This document shows, piece after piece, positions 50,748-59,946 of a DNA stretch of 64,000 nt. The translations under genes were made by a program, and so were the position numbers. The DNA lies in contig JBHJHE010000045.1 of the NCBI GenBank assembly GCA_050331095.1, forward strand, positions 11,567 to 75,566. The letters are read 5' to 3'. Numbering within the stretch: the stretch's first letter is position 1; each line of letters opens with the position of its first letter. Source of the stretch: MED-G105 sp050331095 (lineage in GTDB: Bacteria > Pseudomonadota > Alphaproteobacteria > Caulobacterales > Parvularculaceae). The notes beneath the pieces were generated by a model. That model searched no databases and had not been told where the DNA came from. It saw only the letters and a program-made list of their open reading frames with translations.

Positions 50748-51410
50748 TCAGCCGAGAATAGCGCGGAACCGCGCCTCCACCATTGCGACGTATTGTTCGA
50801 GTACGCCGCTTCCCGGTTGCGCGTCCGCCATCAGCGCGCTCAGCCGAACGACCGACCCCCAAAGGTGGCAAACGACGAGCGCCGTCTCCCATGCGTCGGT
50901 CGGGTTCGCCGCTCCGTCGGAAAGCTCGCGGACCCGCGCGGCGATCAGTTCCGCGTTCTCCATCGAGTTCTTGAGGTCCGCCGCCTGCAGGGCGGGATCC
51001 ATCGTAGGCGACGACCAGATGGCGAAGAGGAACGGACGCGCCTTCACGAGCGCCAGGCTCTTTCGCAACAGATCGCCGATGCCCTCGACCACGTCGCGGG
51101 TCGACGCCGCGGCGGCGAGGCGCGCGCGCAGGGCGTTGTCTATCGGAGCCATTTCGCGCTCGAAGAGGCGCGCGAGCAGCGCCGTCCGATTTGGGAAGAA
51201 CTGATAAAGCGAGCCGATCGGCGCGCCGGCGCGTTCCGCGACCTCCGACATGTTGAAATCGAGGCTTCCCGTCTCCGCCGCGAGGTCGCGCGCGGCGTTG
51301 AGAAGCGCTGCCACCCGGGCGCGGCCGCGCGCCTGGGCCGGCTCGCGCCAGGTCGGAATTCGCTCGCCGTCGGGCGGGAAGGCGTCGGACGTCATGGCTT
51401 GACGTAACAT
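50748..51410 (-). CDS. TetR-family transcriptional regulator
   Basis: The protein has an N-terminal TetR HTH (ALLNAARDLAAETGSLDFN, then MSEVAERAGAPIGSLYQFFPNR). The ligand-binding C-terminal domain has a TetR_C-like pattern. Start choice: an ATG at 51410 has GAGGA 6 nt upstream, while a Met two codons earlier (51416) has no spacing. The start lies inside a long palindrome that also covers the start of the divergent membrane-protein gene, so autorepression and control of the divergent operon are very likely. The ligand is unknown. Confidence 0.92.
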   Translation of the reverse strand: MLRQAMTSDAFPPDGERIPTWREPAQARGRARVAALLNAARDLAAETGSLDFNMSEVAERAGAPIGSLYQFFPNRTALLARLFEREMAPIDNALRARLAAAASTRDVVEGIGDLLRKSLALVKARPFLFAIWSSPTMDPALQAADLKNSMENAELIAARVRELSDGAANPTDAWETALVVCHLWGSVVRLSALMADAQPGSGVLEQYVAMVEARFRAILG

Positions 51411-51448
51411 GAGCATTCCTCGTATTAAATATGAGGAAAGCTCATGTT
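51406..51448. promoter_or_regulatory. Long palindromic operator between tetR-like gene and divergent operon
   Basis: Left arm AACATGAGC-ATT-CCTC (51406-51421) and right arm GAGG-AAA-GCTCATGTT (51433-51448) form a 43-bp inverted repeat with 15 of 16 arm positions matching about an AT-rich centre. It overlaps the ribosome-binding sites and starts on both strands. Bound TetR dimers would block both genes. Confidence 0.75.
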
Positions 51449-51838
51449 TGGTTCGCCGTGTCGCTGCTCGCGCTTGTTTTCTCGATAAAGATCATCGTGA
51501 CGTTCGTTGCCGTCGCCGCGCCTTTCCTTTTTTTGTCGAAAAGGAGGATCGACCGCCTGTCCGGCTTCGATGGCGCGCTGGCGCTCTATCGGCTTTACGG
51601 CGTCGCCGTTCTCGCGCTTCTCGTCGGCTATGCCGGTGGGCTCGTCGAAACGCTGGGCGGGGCGACGCCGTACGGCGTCATCGCCATGGGCCTCGTCTCC
51701 AACGCCGGCGCCGCGATCGTCCTGATGGCGACCGGCGTCGCCAGCCGCCGGCCGTTGTCGACGGGGTTCTTCGGCCTCATCGCCGCTGCGCTCGGCGCGT
51801 GCGCGCTGTTTCCGGACGCCGCGCTGCGACCCCTGTGA
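51431..51838 (+). CDS. Small membrane protein controlled by the divergent TetR regulator
   Basis: This 135-residue protein has four hydrophobic segments (VWFAVSLLALVFSIKIIVTF, YRLYGVAVLALLVGYAGGLV, VIAMGLVSNAGAAIVLMATG, GFFGLIAAALGACALF). I do not recognise the family. The ATG is inside the operator palindrome with no upstream ribosome-binding site, so it may be leaderless or start elsewhere. It overlaps the downstream acetyltransferase gene by 4 bp (GTGA). Confidence 0.72.
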   Translation: MRKAHVWFAVSLLALVFSIKIIVTFVAVAAPFLFLSKRRIDRLSGFDGALALYRLYGVAVLALLVGYAGGLVETLGGATPYGVIAMGLVSNAGAAIVLMATGVASRRPLSTGFFGLIAAALGACALFPDAALRPL

Positions 51839-52434
51839 GCAGGGCGGGCGTTCGCGAAGCGCGCGTCGACGACGTCGATCGGCTCGCGCCGGTGATCGCG
51901 CGCGCCTTCGCCGACGACCCCATCACGACCTGGATCTTCGGTCCGCCGCCGACTTTCGAAATTGCCTTACGCATTCTCGCGCGGGACGTTTATCTGCCGC
52001 GCGGTCGGATCGCGCTCGCCGGCGACGGAGCAGGCGCGGCTATGTGGCTGCCGCCTCGCGCCGCGGCCAATCCCTCCCCGTACGCCCTATTGCGCTTCGC
52101 CTTCAGCGTCTTGCCCCGCGTCGGCGTCGACCGCTTGCGCCGCGTCGCCGGCGCGTCAGCGACGTTTGCGCGCGCGAAACCGCGGGCGCCGCACCTTTAT
52201 CTCTTCGCGCTCGGGGTCGATTCCGCGGCGCGGGGGCGCGGCTTCGGGGTCGGCCTCGTGCGCGACGGGCTCGCCGTCGCCGACGCGCGGGGCTGGCCGA
52301 CCTACTTGGAGACAAGCCGACCGGAGAATCTGCGTTTCTACGCCCGCCTCGGATTTTCGATCGAACGCGAAGTGATCCTGGCGCCGACGGCGCCGAAAAC
52401 CTGGACGATGATGCGCGAGCCGGCCCCTGCTTGA
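51835..52434 (+). CDS. GNAT-family N-acetyltransferase
   Basis: This 199-residue protein has the GNAT acetyl-CoA loop LFALGVDSAARGRGFGVGL, then RPENLRFYARLGFSIE. The start is GTG 51835, overlapping the stop of the membrane-protein gene. The substrate is unknown; the order tetR, membrane protein, acetyltransferase suggests a detoxification or resistance role, which is inference. The longer frame upstream is not coding. Confidence 0.87.
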   Translation: MSRAGVREARVDDVDRLAPVIARAFADDPITTWIFGPPPTFEIALRILARDVYLPRGRIALAGDGAGAAMWLPPRAAANPSPYALLRFAFSVLPRVGVDRLRRVAGASATFARAKPRAPHLYLFALGVDSAARGRGFGVGLVRDGLAVADARGWPTYLETSRPENLRFYARLGFSIEREVILAPTAPKTWTMMREPAPA

Positions 52435-52506
52435 TGCGCCCCGACCGCGCGTCTAAGACCGCGCGAGGCTCGCGATACGGCGGGCGCGCGACCCGCTGGA
52501 GGCCCC

Positions 52507-53517
52507 ATGTCCGTTCTCGTCGGCAAAGACACCCACGTCATCTGCCAGGGCCTCACCGGCAGTCAAGGCACGTTCCATACGGAGCATGCGATCGCCTACG
52601 GCACGCGCATGGTCGGCGGCGTGACGCCGGGCAATGGCGGTTCGACCTGGACGGGCGGCGAGGTCGCCAACGGCGCCGAGCTGCCTGTCTTCGATACGGT
52701 CGCGGAAGCGCAGAAAAACACGCGGGTCGACGCTTCGGTGATTTACGTCCCGCCCGCCTACGCGGCGGATTCGATCCTCGAGGCGATCGCCGCGGAGGTG
52801 CCGCTGATCGTTTGCATCACCGAAGGGATCCCCGTTCTCGATATGGTGGAGGTGCGCCGCGCCCTTGACGGCTCGGCCTCGCGGCTCGTCGGGCCCAACT
52901 GCCCCGGCGTCATCACGCCTGACGAATGCAAGATCGGCATCATGCCCGGCCACATTCACCGCGACGGCCATGTGGGCGTCGTCTCGCGCTCCGGAACCCT
53001 CACCTACGAAGCCGTGCACCAGACGACCGCGGCGGGGCTCGGCCAGTCGACGTGCGTCGGCATCGGCGGCGATCCCGTGAAGGGGACGGATTTCATCGAC
53101 GTGCTCGAGCTGTTCCTGGCCGACGACGACACCCATTCGATCATCATGATCGGCGAGATCGGCGGCTCGGCGGAGGCGGACGCGGCGCAGTTCCTCGCCG
53201 AAGCGAGTGTGAAGAAGCCGACGGTGGGCTTCATCGCCGGCGTCACCGCGCCGCCGGGACGGCGCATGGGCCACGCCGGCGCCATCGTGTCCGGCGGCGA
53301 CGACACGGCCGAAGCGAAGATTGAGGCGATGAAGCGCGCAGGCGTGGCGGTCGCGCCCACGCCGGCCTCCATGGGGCGGACGCTGCTAGAATTGTTGAAG
53401 TCTAAAGCGCGCTTGGGGTCTTCTTCCGCTGGCGGCCGGTTCGGCCGCGGGGTCCCATTGAACGGTGCGGCCAATGGCGTAAGTAGGTGTTGTTCGCGAT
53501 TGGCGGGTCGAATTTAG
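52507..53517 (+). CDS. sucD: Succinyl-CoA ligase alpha subunit with unusual C-terminal extension
   Basis: The first 295 or so residues match SucD: MSVLVGKDTHVICQGLTG, GGVTPGNGGSTWTG, LVGPNCPGVITPDECKIGIM and the phospho-His loop GRRMGHAGAIVSGG. SucD normally ends after LLELLK or similar. Here the frame continues for about 40 residues (KARLGSSSAGGRFGRG...) to a TAG 2 nt before sucA. A TAA in the +1 frame sits at the expected end (AAGTCTAA), so a frameshift or lost stop is likely. The beta-subunit gene sucC is not upstream, where it usually lies. Confidence 0.92.
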   Translation: MSVLVGKDTHVICQGLTGSQGTFHTEHAIAYGTRMVGGVTPGNGGSTWTGGEVANGAELPVFDTVAEAQKNTRVDASVIYVPPAYAADSILEAIAAEVPLIVCITEGIPVLDMVEVRRALDGSASRLVGPNCPGVITPDECKIGIMPGHIHRDGHVGVVSRSGTLTYEAVHQTTAAGLGQSTCVGIGGDPVKGTDFIDVLELFLADDDTHSIIMIGEIGGSAEADAAQFLAEASVKKPTVGFIAGVTAPPGRRMGHAGAIVSGGDDTAEAKIEAMKRAGVAVAPTPASMGRTLLELLKSKARLGSSSAGGRFGRGVPLNGAANGVSRCCSRLAGRI

Positions 53518-53519
53518 GC

Positions 53520-56500
53520 ATGGCGAAATACGACGACGGTCGCGCTGGCGGACCGACGGGCACGAGCGGAGCTGGCGAACGCGACGACGAGACGTTTCTC
53601 TCCGGCGCCAACGCAAAATATCTCGACGCCCAATATGCGCGCTTCAAAGAGGATCCCGCCTCGGTGCCGCAGGCGTTGCGGTCGCTCTTCACCGATATGG
53701 GCGACGACGCCGAAGCCGTGCGCCGCGGCGCCGACGGGCCGAGCTGGGCTCGATCCGATTGGCCGCCGGCTCCGAACGGCGAACTGACCGCCGCCTTCGA
53801 CGGCGATTGGGGCGAGGTCGACGGAACGTCGGTTGCGCAGAAGACGGCGTCGATCGGGCGCAAGATCGCCGCGCGCGCGCCGGGCGCCGGCGCCGACGAC
53901 GTCAAGCAGGCGACCCAGGATTCCTTGCGCGCGCTGATGTTGATCCGCGCCTACCGGATCCGCGGCCACCTCATCGCCGATCTCGACCCTTTGCGTCTCG
54001 ACGAACCGGAGGTGCACGCCGAACTTGATCCCAAGACCTACGGCTTCACGGACGAGGATTTCGACCGGCCGATCTTCATCAATATGGTGCTCGGCCTAGA
54101 GACGGCGACGCTGCGCGAGATTCTGGAGATCGTGCGCCGCACCTATTGCGGCACGTTCGCCGTCGAGTTCATGCACATTTCCGAGCCGGAGCATAAAGCC
54201 TGGATCCAGCAGCGCATCGAAGGGCCGGACAAGGATATTTCCTTTACGGACGAAGGAAAGCGCGCGATCCTGAAAAAGCTCATCGAGGCGGAGGGCTTCG
54301 AGAACTTTCTCAACACGAAATATGTGGGCACGAAGCGCTTCGGCCTCGACGGGGCCGAGACGATGGTGCCGGCGCTCGAACAGATCATCAAGCGCGGCGG
54401 GGCTCTCGGCGTCGAACACATCATCGTCGGCATGCCCCACCGCGGGCGCCTGAACGTGCTCGCCGCCGTTATGGGCAAGCCCTACCACCACATCTTCCAC
54501 GAATTTCAGGGCGGCTCGGTGACGCCCGACGACATTGGCGGCTCGGTCGACGTGAAGTACCACCTTGGCGCGTCGTCGGACCGGGAGTTCGACGACAACA
54601 AGGTTCACCTGTCGTTGACGGCGAACCCGTCTCATCTCGAAGCCGTCGACCCGGTCGTTCTCGGCAAGGCGCGCTCGAAGCAGGACCGTCTGCCTGCGCC
54701 GAAATCGCTGGAGACGCCGCGCACGCACGTTTTGCCGCTGTTGTTGCATGGCGACGCGGCGTTCGCCGGCCAGGGCGTCGTCGCCGAGTGCCTCGGCCTG
54801 TCGGAACTGCGCGGCTACCGCACGGGCGGGACGATCCACTTCATCGTCAACAATCAGATCGGGTTCACGACGTCGCCGAAGTTCGCGCGTTCCTCGCCCT
54901 ATCCGTCGGACGTCGCAAAAATGGTCGGGGCGCCGATCTTTCACGTCAACGGCGACGATCCCGCGGCGGTGGTTTACGCAGCCAAAGTCGCGACCGAGTT
55001 CCGTCAGAAGTTCGGCGTAGACGTCGTCATCGACATGTTCTGTTATCGTCGCTTCGGCCACAATGAGGGCGACGAGCCCAGCTTCACCCAGCCGCGGATG
55101 TACAAGAAGATCCGCGAGCACGCGAAGGTCGCGACGATCTACGCGGAGCGCCTCGAAAAAGAGGGGCTCATCTCGAACGGCTGGGCCGACGACGAGGTTG
55201 AGGCCTTCCGAAAGTTTCTCGACGACGAGTTCGAGGCCGCGACGTCGTTCAAGCCGAACAAGGCCGACTGGCTCGACGGGCAATGGTCGGGTTTTGCGCC
55301 GCCCGTCGACGACGACCGGCGCGGCGACACCGCCGTCGGCGTCGACGAATTGCGCGAGATCGGCCGCCAGATCTGTTCCTATCCGGACGGCTTCAATATC
55401 CACCGCACCCTGAAGCGCGTCATCGACCAGCGCCTGAAGACCTATGAGAGCGGCGAGGGGATCGACTGGGCGAGCGCCGAGGCGCTGGCGTTCGGCTCGC
55501 TCCTGCGGGAGGGCTATGGCGTGCGCCTCTCCGGCCAGGATTCGCGACGCGGCACGTTCTCCCAGCGCCACGCCGTCTACATCGATCAGGAAACCGAGAA
55601 GAACCACACGCCGCTGCGCCGTCTCGAAGGCTCGCGGGCGCGTTTCGAAGTGCACAACTCGAATCTATCCGAGTTCGCCGTCATGGGCTTCGAATACGGT
55701 TACTCGCTCGCCAACCCAAAGGCGCTCGTCCTCTGGGAGGGTCAGTTCGGCGATTTCGCCAACGGCGCCCAAGTGATGATCGACCAGTTCATCTCCTCCG
55801 GCGAGCGCAAATGGCTGCGTATGTCGGGGCTCGTCCTGCTTCTCCCCCATGGCTACGAAGGTCAGGGGCCGGAGCACTCGTCGGCGCGGCTCGAGCGCTT
55901 CCTGCAATTGTGCGCGCAGGACAACATGCAGGTCGCGAACTGCACAACGCCCGCAAACTACTTCCATATCCTGCGCCGGCAGATGCGCCGGAACTTCCGC
56001 AAGCCGCTCGTCGTGATGACGCCGAAATCGCTCCTGCGCCACAAGAAGTGCGTCTCGACGCTGGAGGAAATGGGGCCGGGCGCCTCGTTCCATCGCGTCC
56101 TTTGGGACGATGCGGAGTATTTGCCGGGCTCGACGGTCAAGCTTGTCGACGACGACAAGATCCGCCGCGTCGTGATCTGTTCGGGCAAGGTCTATTATGA
56201 CCTGCTTGAGGAGCGCGAGAATCGCGGGATCGACGACGTCTACCTTCTGCGCGTCGAGCAGTTCTATCCGTATCCCGCGCACTCCATGATGCAGGAACTG
56301 CAGCGCTTTAAGAAGGCCGACATGGTCTGGTGCCAGGAGGAGCCCAAGAATATGGGCGCCTGGTTCTTTATGGAGCCGAACCTCGAATGGACCTTCAACC
56401 AAATCGGGGCCGACGCCTCGCGGCCGCGCTATGTCGGCCGCGCCGCCGCCGCCTCGCCGGCGACGGGGCTTATGAGCCGACACAAGCAGGAGCTCGCCGC

Positions 56501-56528
56501 GTTCCTCAATGAAGCGTTCGCCGGCTGA
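53520..56528 (+). CDS. sucA: 2-oxoglutarate dehydrogenase E1 component
   Basis: This 1002-residue thiamine-diphosphate enzyme has all SucA landmarks: FLSGANAKYLDAQYARF at the N-terminus, GMPHRGRLNVLAAVMGKPY, FHEFQGGS, LTANPSHLEAVDPVVLGK, YRRFGHNEGDEPSFTQP and SSARLERFLQL. It decarboxylates 2-oxoglutarate and transfers the succinyl group to the lipoyl domain of SucB. It lies in sucD-sucA-sucB-lpd, with 40 nt before sucB. The ribosome-binding site is weak (TTAGG). Confidence 0.97.
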   Translation: MAKYDDGRAGGPTGTSGAGERDDETFLSGANAKYLDAQYARFKEDPASVPQALRSLFTDMGDDAEAVRRGADGPSWARSDWPPAPNGELTAAFDGDWGEVDGTSVAQKTASIGRKIAARAPGAGADDVKQATQDSLRALMLIRAYRIRGHLIADLDPLRLDEPEVHAELDPKTYGFTDEDFDRPIFINMVLGLETATLREILEIVRRTYCGTFAVEFMHISEPEHKAWIQQRIEGPDKDISFTDEGKRAILKKLIEAEGFENFLNTKYVGTKRFGLDGAETMVPALEQIIKRGGALGVEHIIVGMPHRGRLNVLAAVMGKPYHHIFHEFQGGSVTPDDIGGSVDVKYHLGASSDREFDDNKVHLSLTANPSHLEAVDPVVLGKARSKQDRLPAPKSLETPRTHVLPLLLHGDAAFAGQGVVAECLGLSELRGYRTGGTIHFIVNNQIGFTTSPKFARSSPYPSDVAKMVGAPIFHVNGDDPAAVVYAAKVATEFRQKFGVDVVIDMFCYRRFGHNEGDEPSFTQPRMYKKIREHAKVATIYAERLEKEGLISNGWADDEVEAFRKFLDDEFEAATSFKPNKADWLDGQWSGFAPPVDDDRRGDTAVGVDELREIGRQICSYPDGFNIHRTLKRVIDQRLKTYESGEGIDWASAEALAFGSLLREGYGVRLSGQDSRRGTFSQRHAVYIDQETEKNHTPLRRLEGSRARFEVHNSNLSEFAVMGFEYGYSLANPKALVLWEGQFGDFANGAQVMIDQFISSGERKWLRMSGLVLLLPHGYEGQGPEHSSARLERFLQLCAQDNMQVANCTTPANYFHILRRQMRRNFRKPLVVMTPKSLLRHKKCVSTLEEMGPGASFHRVLWDDAEYLPGSTVKLVDDDKIRRVVICSGKVYYDLLEERENRGIDDVYLLRVEQFYPYPAHSMMQELQRFKKADMVWCQEEPKNMGAWFFMEPNLEWTFNQIGADASRPRYVGRAAAASPATGLMSRHKQELAAFLNEAFAG

Positions 56529-56568
56529 CTTGCACGAAGACGCACACGAACAAGAAGGCGCCTCGACC

Positions 56569-58119
56569 ATGTCCTCAGAAATCCGCGTCCCGACCCTTGG
56601 CGAATCGGTCACCGAGGCGACGATCGGCCGTTGGCTGAAAAAAGTCGGCGACAAGGTGTCCGCCGACGAGCCCGTGGTCGAGCTTGAGACGGACAAAGTG
56701 TCGGTCGAGGCGAACGCGCCGGCGGCCGGCGTCCTGACCGAAATCGCGGCGGAGGAGGGCGCGACCGTCGAGGTCGACGCGCTCCTCGGCAAGATCGGCG
56801 AGGGCGACGGATCATCCGATACGCCTGACACGGACAAACCGGCGAACGGCGAGGCTCAAGCGGCGTCAAGCGGCGGCGCGGCGTCCGGCGGCGGCGAAGA
56901 GGTGGAGCTGCGCGTGCCCGAGGGCGGCGAAAGCGTTACCGAAGCCGACGTCGCGGAATGGCTGAAGAAGGAGGGCGACGCGGTCAAGCTCGACGAGCCG
57001 ATCGTCGTTCTGGAGACGGACAAAGCCTCGATGGACGTCGGGGCCCCCGCCGCTGGCGTCATCAAGAAGGTCGCCGCAGAGGAAGGGGCCACTGTTGAAG
57101 TCGGCGCGCTTCTCGCCGTGATCGAGAAAGGCGGCGCGCCCGCGGCCGACGCCCCGAAGCAAGACGCGCCGGAGAAAAAGTCCGGATCCGCCTCGACGTC
57201 GTCCGAAGGGCAGGCCGCGCGTTCGAACGGCTCCGACGCCTCGTCCTCGGCGCTGTCGCCCGCGGCGCGCCGCGTCGTCGAAGAACGCGGCCTCGACCCG
57301 TCGACGATCGACGGAACGGGCAAGGACGGCCGGGTCACCAAGGGGGACGCGCTCGCGGCCCCGGCGTCCGCCGAAAAGGCCAAGCCTTCCAGCCAGGCGA
57401 AGGCGCCGCGCGACACCGGTCCGCGCGAAGAGCGCGTGAAGATGACGCGCCTGCGCCAGACGATCGCGCGCCGCCTCAAGGAGGCGCAAGACAACGCCGC
57501 GATGCTGACGACGTTCAACGACGTCGACATGACCGCCGTCATGGACCTGCGCGGTCAGTACAAAGAGCTTTTTGAGAAGAAGCACGGGATCAAGCTCGGC
57601 TTCATGTCGTTCTTCGTAAAAGCCTGCGTCCACGCCCTGAAAGAGGTTCCCGACGTCAACGCCGAAATCGACGGGACCGACGTCATCTACAAGAACTATT
57701 ACGACATCGGCGTCGCGGTCGGCTCCGATAAAGGCCTCGTCGTGCCGATCGTGCGCGACGCTGACATTAAGTCCATGGCCGAGATCGAGCTCGAGATCGC
57801 CGACCTCGGCCGGCGCGCGCGCGACGGCGACCTTTCGATCGCCGAGATGCAGGGCGGCACGTTCACGATCTCGAACGGCGGCGTTTACGGATCGCTCTTG
57901 TCGACGCCGATCCTGAACCCGCCGCAATCCGGCATCCTTGGCATGCACCGCATCGAGAACCGCCCGGTGGCGCAGGGCGATCAGGTCGTCGTCCGCCCCA
58001 TGATGTATCTGGCGCTCTCCTACGACCACCGCATCGTCGACGGCAAAGGCGCGGTGACGTTCCTTGTGCGCGTGAAAGAAAACCTCGAAGACCCGCAGCG
58101 CTTGCTGCTGGACCTCTAA
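56569..58119 (+). CDS. sucB: Dihydrolipoamide succinyltransferase (E2) with two lipoyl domains
   Basis: This 516-residue E2 has lipoyl domain 1 with Lys in LETDKVSVEANAP, lipoyl domain 2 with Lys in LETDKASMDVGAP, a subunit-binding domain (ALSPAARRVVEERGLDPSTI) and a catalytic domain ending in SYDHRIVDGKGAV with the catalytic His and Asp. Most SucB proteins have one lipoyl domain and about 400 residues. Flexible Ala/Ser/Pro/Lys linkers separate the domains. ATG 56569 starts the first lipoyl domain (MSSEIRVPTLGESV); the frame is open into sucA. Confidence 0.96.
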   Translation: MSSEIRVPTLGESVTEATIGRWLKKVGDKVSADEPVVELETDKVSVEANAPAAGVLTEIAAEEGATVEVDALLGKIGEGDGSSDTPDTDKPANGEAQAASSGGAASGGGEEVELRVPEGGESVTEADVAEWLKKEGDAVKLDEPIVVLETDKASMDVGAPAAGVIKKVAAEEGATVEVGALLAVIEKGGAPAADAPKQDAPEKKSGSASTSSEGQAARSNGSDASSSALSPAARRVVEERGLDPSTIDGTGKDGRVTKGDALAAPASAEKAKPSSQAKAPRDTGPREERVKMTRLRQTIARRLKEAQDNAAMLTTFNDVDMTAVMDLRGQYKELFEKKHGIKLGFMSFFVKACVHALKEVPDVNAEIDGTDVIYKNYYDIGVAVGSDKGLVVPIVRDADIKSMAEIELEIADLGRRARDGDLSIAEMQGGTFTISNGGVYGSLLSTPILNPPQSGILGMHRIENRPVAQGDQVVVRPMMYLALSYDHRIVDGKGAVTFLVRVKENLEDPQRLLLDL

Positions 58120-58149
58120 CAGCGCGGTCCGCGCCCGGAGCGAGAAGAC

Positions 58150-59556
58150 ATGGCGAATGACTACGACCTCGTGATCATCGGCGCGGGGCCGGGCGGCTAC
58201 AACGCCGCCATCCGCGCTGGCCAGCTCGGCCTGAAGACCGCGATCGTCGAAAAGCGCGAGACGGGCAAGCTCGGCGGCACATGCCTCAATGTGGGTTGCA
58301 TTCCCTCGAAGGCGCTTCTTCACGCCTCGGAGCTTTACGAGGCCGCAAAGAAAGACTTCGCCGGGCTCGGCATCAAAGCGGACGTCGCTCTCGATCTGCC
58401 GCAAATGCTGAGCCAGAAGGACGACGCGGTCGACGGCCTGACGAAGGGCGTTGAGTTTCTCATGAAAAAGAACAAGGTCGACGTCTTTCTCGGCGCCGGC
58501 GAGTTTCTCGCGCCCGGCAAGGTCAAAGTGACGGATGCGGACGGCGGCGCGCAGGAGCTGGACGCGAAGAACGTCATCATCGCCACGGGCTCCGAGGTGG
58601 CGACCCTGCCCGGCGTCGAAATCGACGAGAAAAGCGTCGTCTCGTCGACCGGCGCGCTCGACCTGCCGTCCGTGCCTGACCATATGCTCGTCATCGGCGG
58701 CGGCGTTATCGGCCTCGAGCTTGGCTCGGTCTGGCGCCGGCTCGGCGCGGAAGTGACGATCGTCGAGTTCCTCGACCGCATCCTGCCGACGATGGACGGC
58801 GAGGTCTCCAAGCAGTTCCAACGCATCCTGAAGAAACAGGGCATGGCGTTCAAGCTTTCGACCAAGGTGACCGGCGTTGAGAACGCGAACGGCGCGATGG
58901 ACGTGCGCCTCGAGCCCGCCGACGGCGGCGAGGCGGAGACCGTCAAGGCCGACGTCGTGCTCGTCTGCATTGGTCGCCGCCCGCACACGGACGGCCTGGG
59001 CCTCGACCGCATCGGCGTCGCCGTCGACAATCGCGGCTTCGTTCTCACCGACGGTTTCAAAACCAACGTCGACGGCGTCTGGGCCGTCGGCGACTGCATC
59101 CACGGACCGATGCTCGCCCATAAGGCCGAGGACGACGCCGTCGCGTGCGTCGAGCTTATCGCCGGCAAGCCGGGCCACGTAAACTACGACGCCGTCCCCA
59201 ACGTCGTCTATTCGTATCCTGAGGTCGCCTCCGTCGGCAAAACCGAGGAGGAGCTGAAGGACGCCGGCGTCGACTACAAGTCAGGCAAGTTCCCGTTCAC
59301 GGCGAACAGCCGCGCGAAGACCAATCACGAGACGGATGGTTTCGTGAAGGTCCTCGCCGACGCGAAGACAGACCGGGTTCTCGGCGTCCATATCGTCGGC
59401 GTCGGCGCCGGCGAGCTTATCGCCGAAGCGGTGACGACCCTCGAATACGGCGGCTCGTCGGAAGACATCGCGCGCACCTGCCACGCCCACCCGACACGCT
59501 CCGAAGCGGTGCGCCAGGCGGCGATGGCCGTCGAAGGCTGGACGATGCAGGCCTAA
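58150..59556 (+). CDS. lpdA: Dihydrolipoamide dehydrogenase (E3)
   Basis: This 468-residue flavoprotein has FAD-binding VIIGAGPGGYNAAIRAGQL, redox disulfide GGTCLNVGCIPSK, NAD-binding VIGGGVIGLELGSV and the C-terminal catalytic His-Glu in CHAHPTRSEAV. It reoxidises the lipoyl groups of SucB. The FAD loop reads AEDDAVACVE where AEDEGVACAE is more usual. It ends the sucD-sucA-sucB-lpd block, 30 nt after sucB. Confidence 0.96.
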   Translation: MANDYDLVIIGAGPGGYNAAIRAGQLGLKTAIVEKRETGKLGGTCLNVGCIPSKALLHASELYEAAKKDFAGLGIKADVALDLPQMLSQKDDAVDGLTKGVEFLMKKNKVDVFLGAGEFLAPGKVKVTDADGGAQELDAKNVIIATGSEVATLPGVEIDEKSVVSSTGALDLPSVPDHMLVIGGGVIGLELGSVWRRLGAEVTIVEFLDRILPTMDGEVSKQFQRILKKQGMAFKLSTKVTGVENANGAMDVRLEPADGGEAETVKADVVLVCIGRRPHTDGLGLDRIGVAVDNRGFVLTDGFKTNVDGVWAVGDCIHGPMLAHKAEDDAVACVELIAGKPGHVNYDAVPNVVYSYPEVASVGKTEEELKDAGVDYKSGKFPFTANSRAKTNHETDGFVKVLADAKTDRVLGVHIVGVGAGELIAEAVTTLEYGGSSEDIARTCHAHPTRSEAVRQAAMAVEGWTMQA

Positions 59557-59568
59557 AGACGCGTTCGC

Positions 59569-59946
59569 CTAAAAGTCGAATGCGCCGGCATCGCCATTGC
59601 GGAAGACCGCGACGCACGCTCCGTCGGTCGCGGCCCACGGGCAGGCGTCCGGCGCGGCTTCGTTTTCAAATCGCATGCGCAAAACGCCGTCGGCCGGCGC
59701 TTCGTAATCGCATCTCCCGCTCGTTGAGTCGCGGGCGGAGAGTCGCACAACGCCGCCGCGACCGCGTGCGCGTTTGACGATGGGCGCGTCGTCTGCCCGG
59801 TCGAATGCGCATTCGACCGTCCAGCCGCGATCGCCAGAAAGGCTGACGACGGCGAGGTCGGCGGCGGCGAGCACGCTCGTCGGCGCGGCGACGGCGAGGC
59901 ACGAAATCCCCAGGACGGATGATCGGAACGCAGTGTTTTGACGCAT
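59569..59946 (-). CDS. Small secreted protein, unknown function
   Basis: This 125-residue protein has a signal peptide (ISCLAVAAPTSVLAA). The mature part of about 97 residues contains four cysteines (in VECAFD, GRCDYE, DACPWA and GACVAV), which could form two disulfides. No family is recognised. The gene is convergent with lpd, 12 nt apart. Confidence 0.62.
   Translation of the reverse strand: MRQNTAFRSSVLGISCLAVAAPTSVLAAADLAVVSLSGDRGWTVECAFDRADDAPIVKRARGRGGVVRLSARDSTSGRCDYEAPADGVLRMRFENEAAPDACPWAATDGACVAVFRNGDAGAFDF

Noticed and set aside
54096..55655. A 519-codon minus-strand frame inside sucA
   Set aside because: Antisense shadow of a fully conserved enzyme.
56866..59178. A 770-codon open frame on the minus strand across sucB and lpd
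   Set aside because: It runs antisense to two certain genes and has no recognisable motif; its length follows from high GC.
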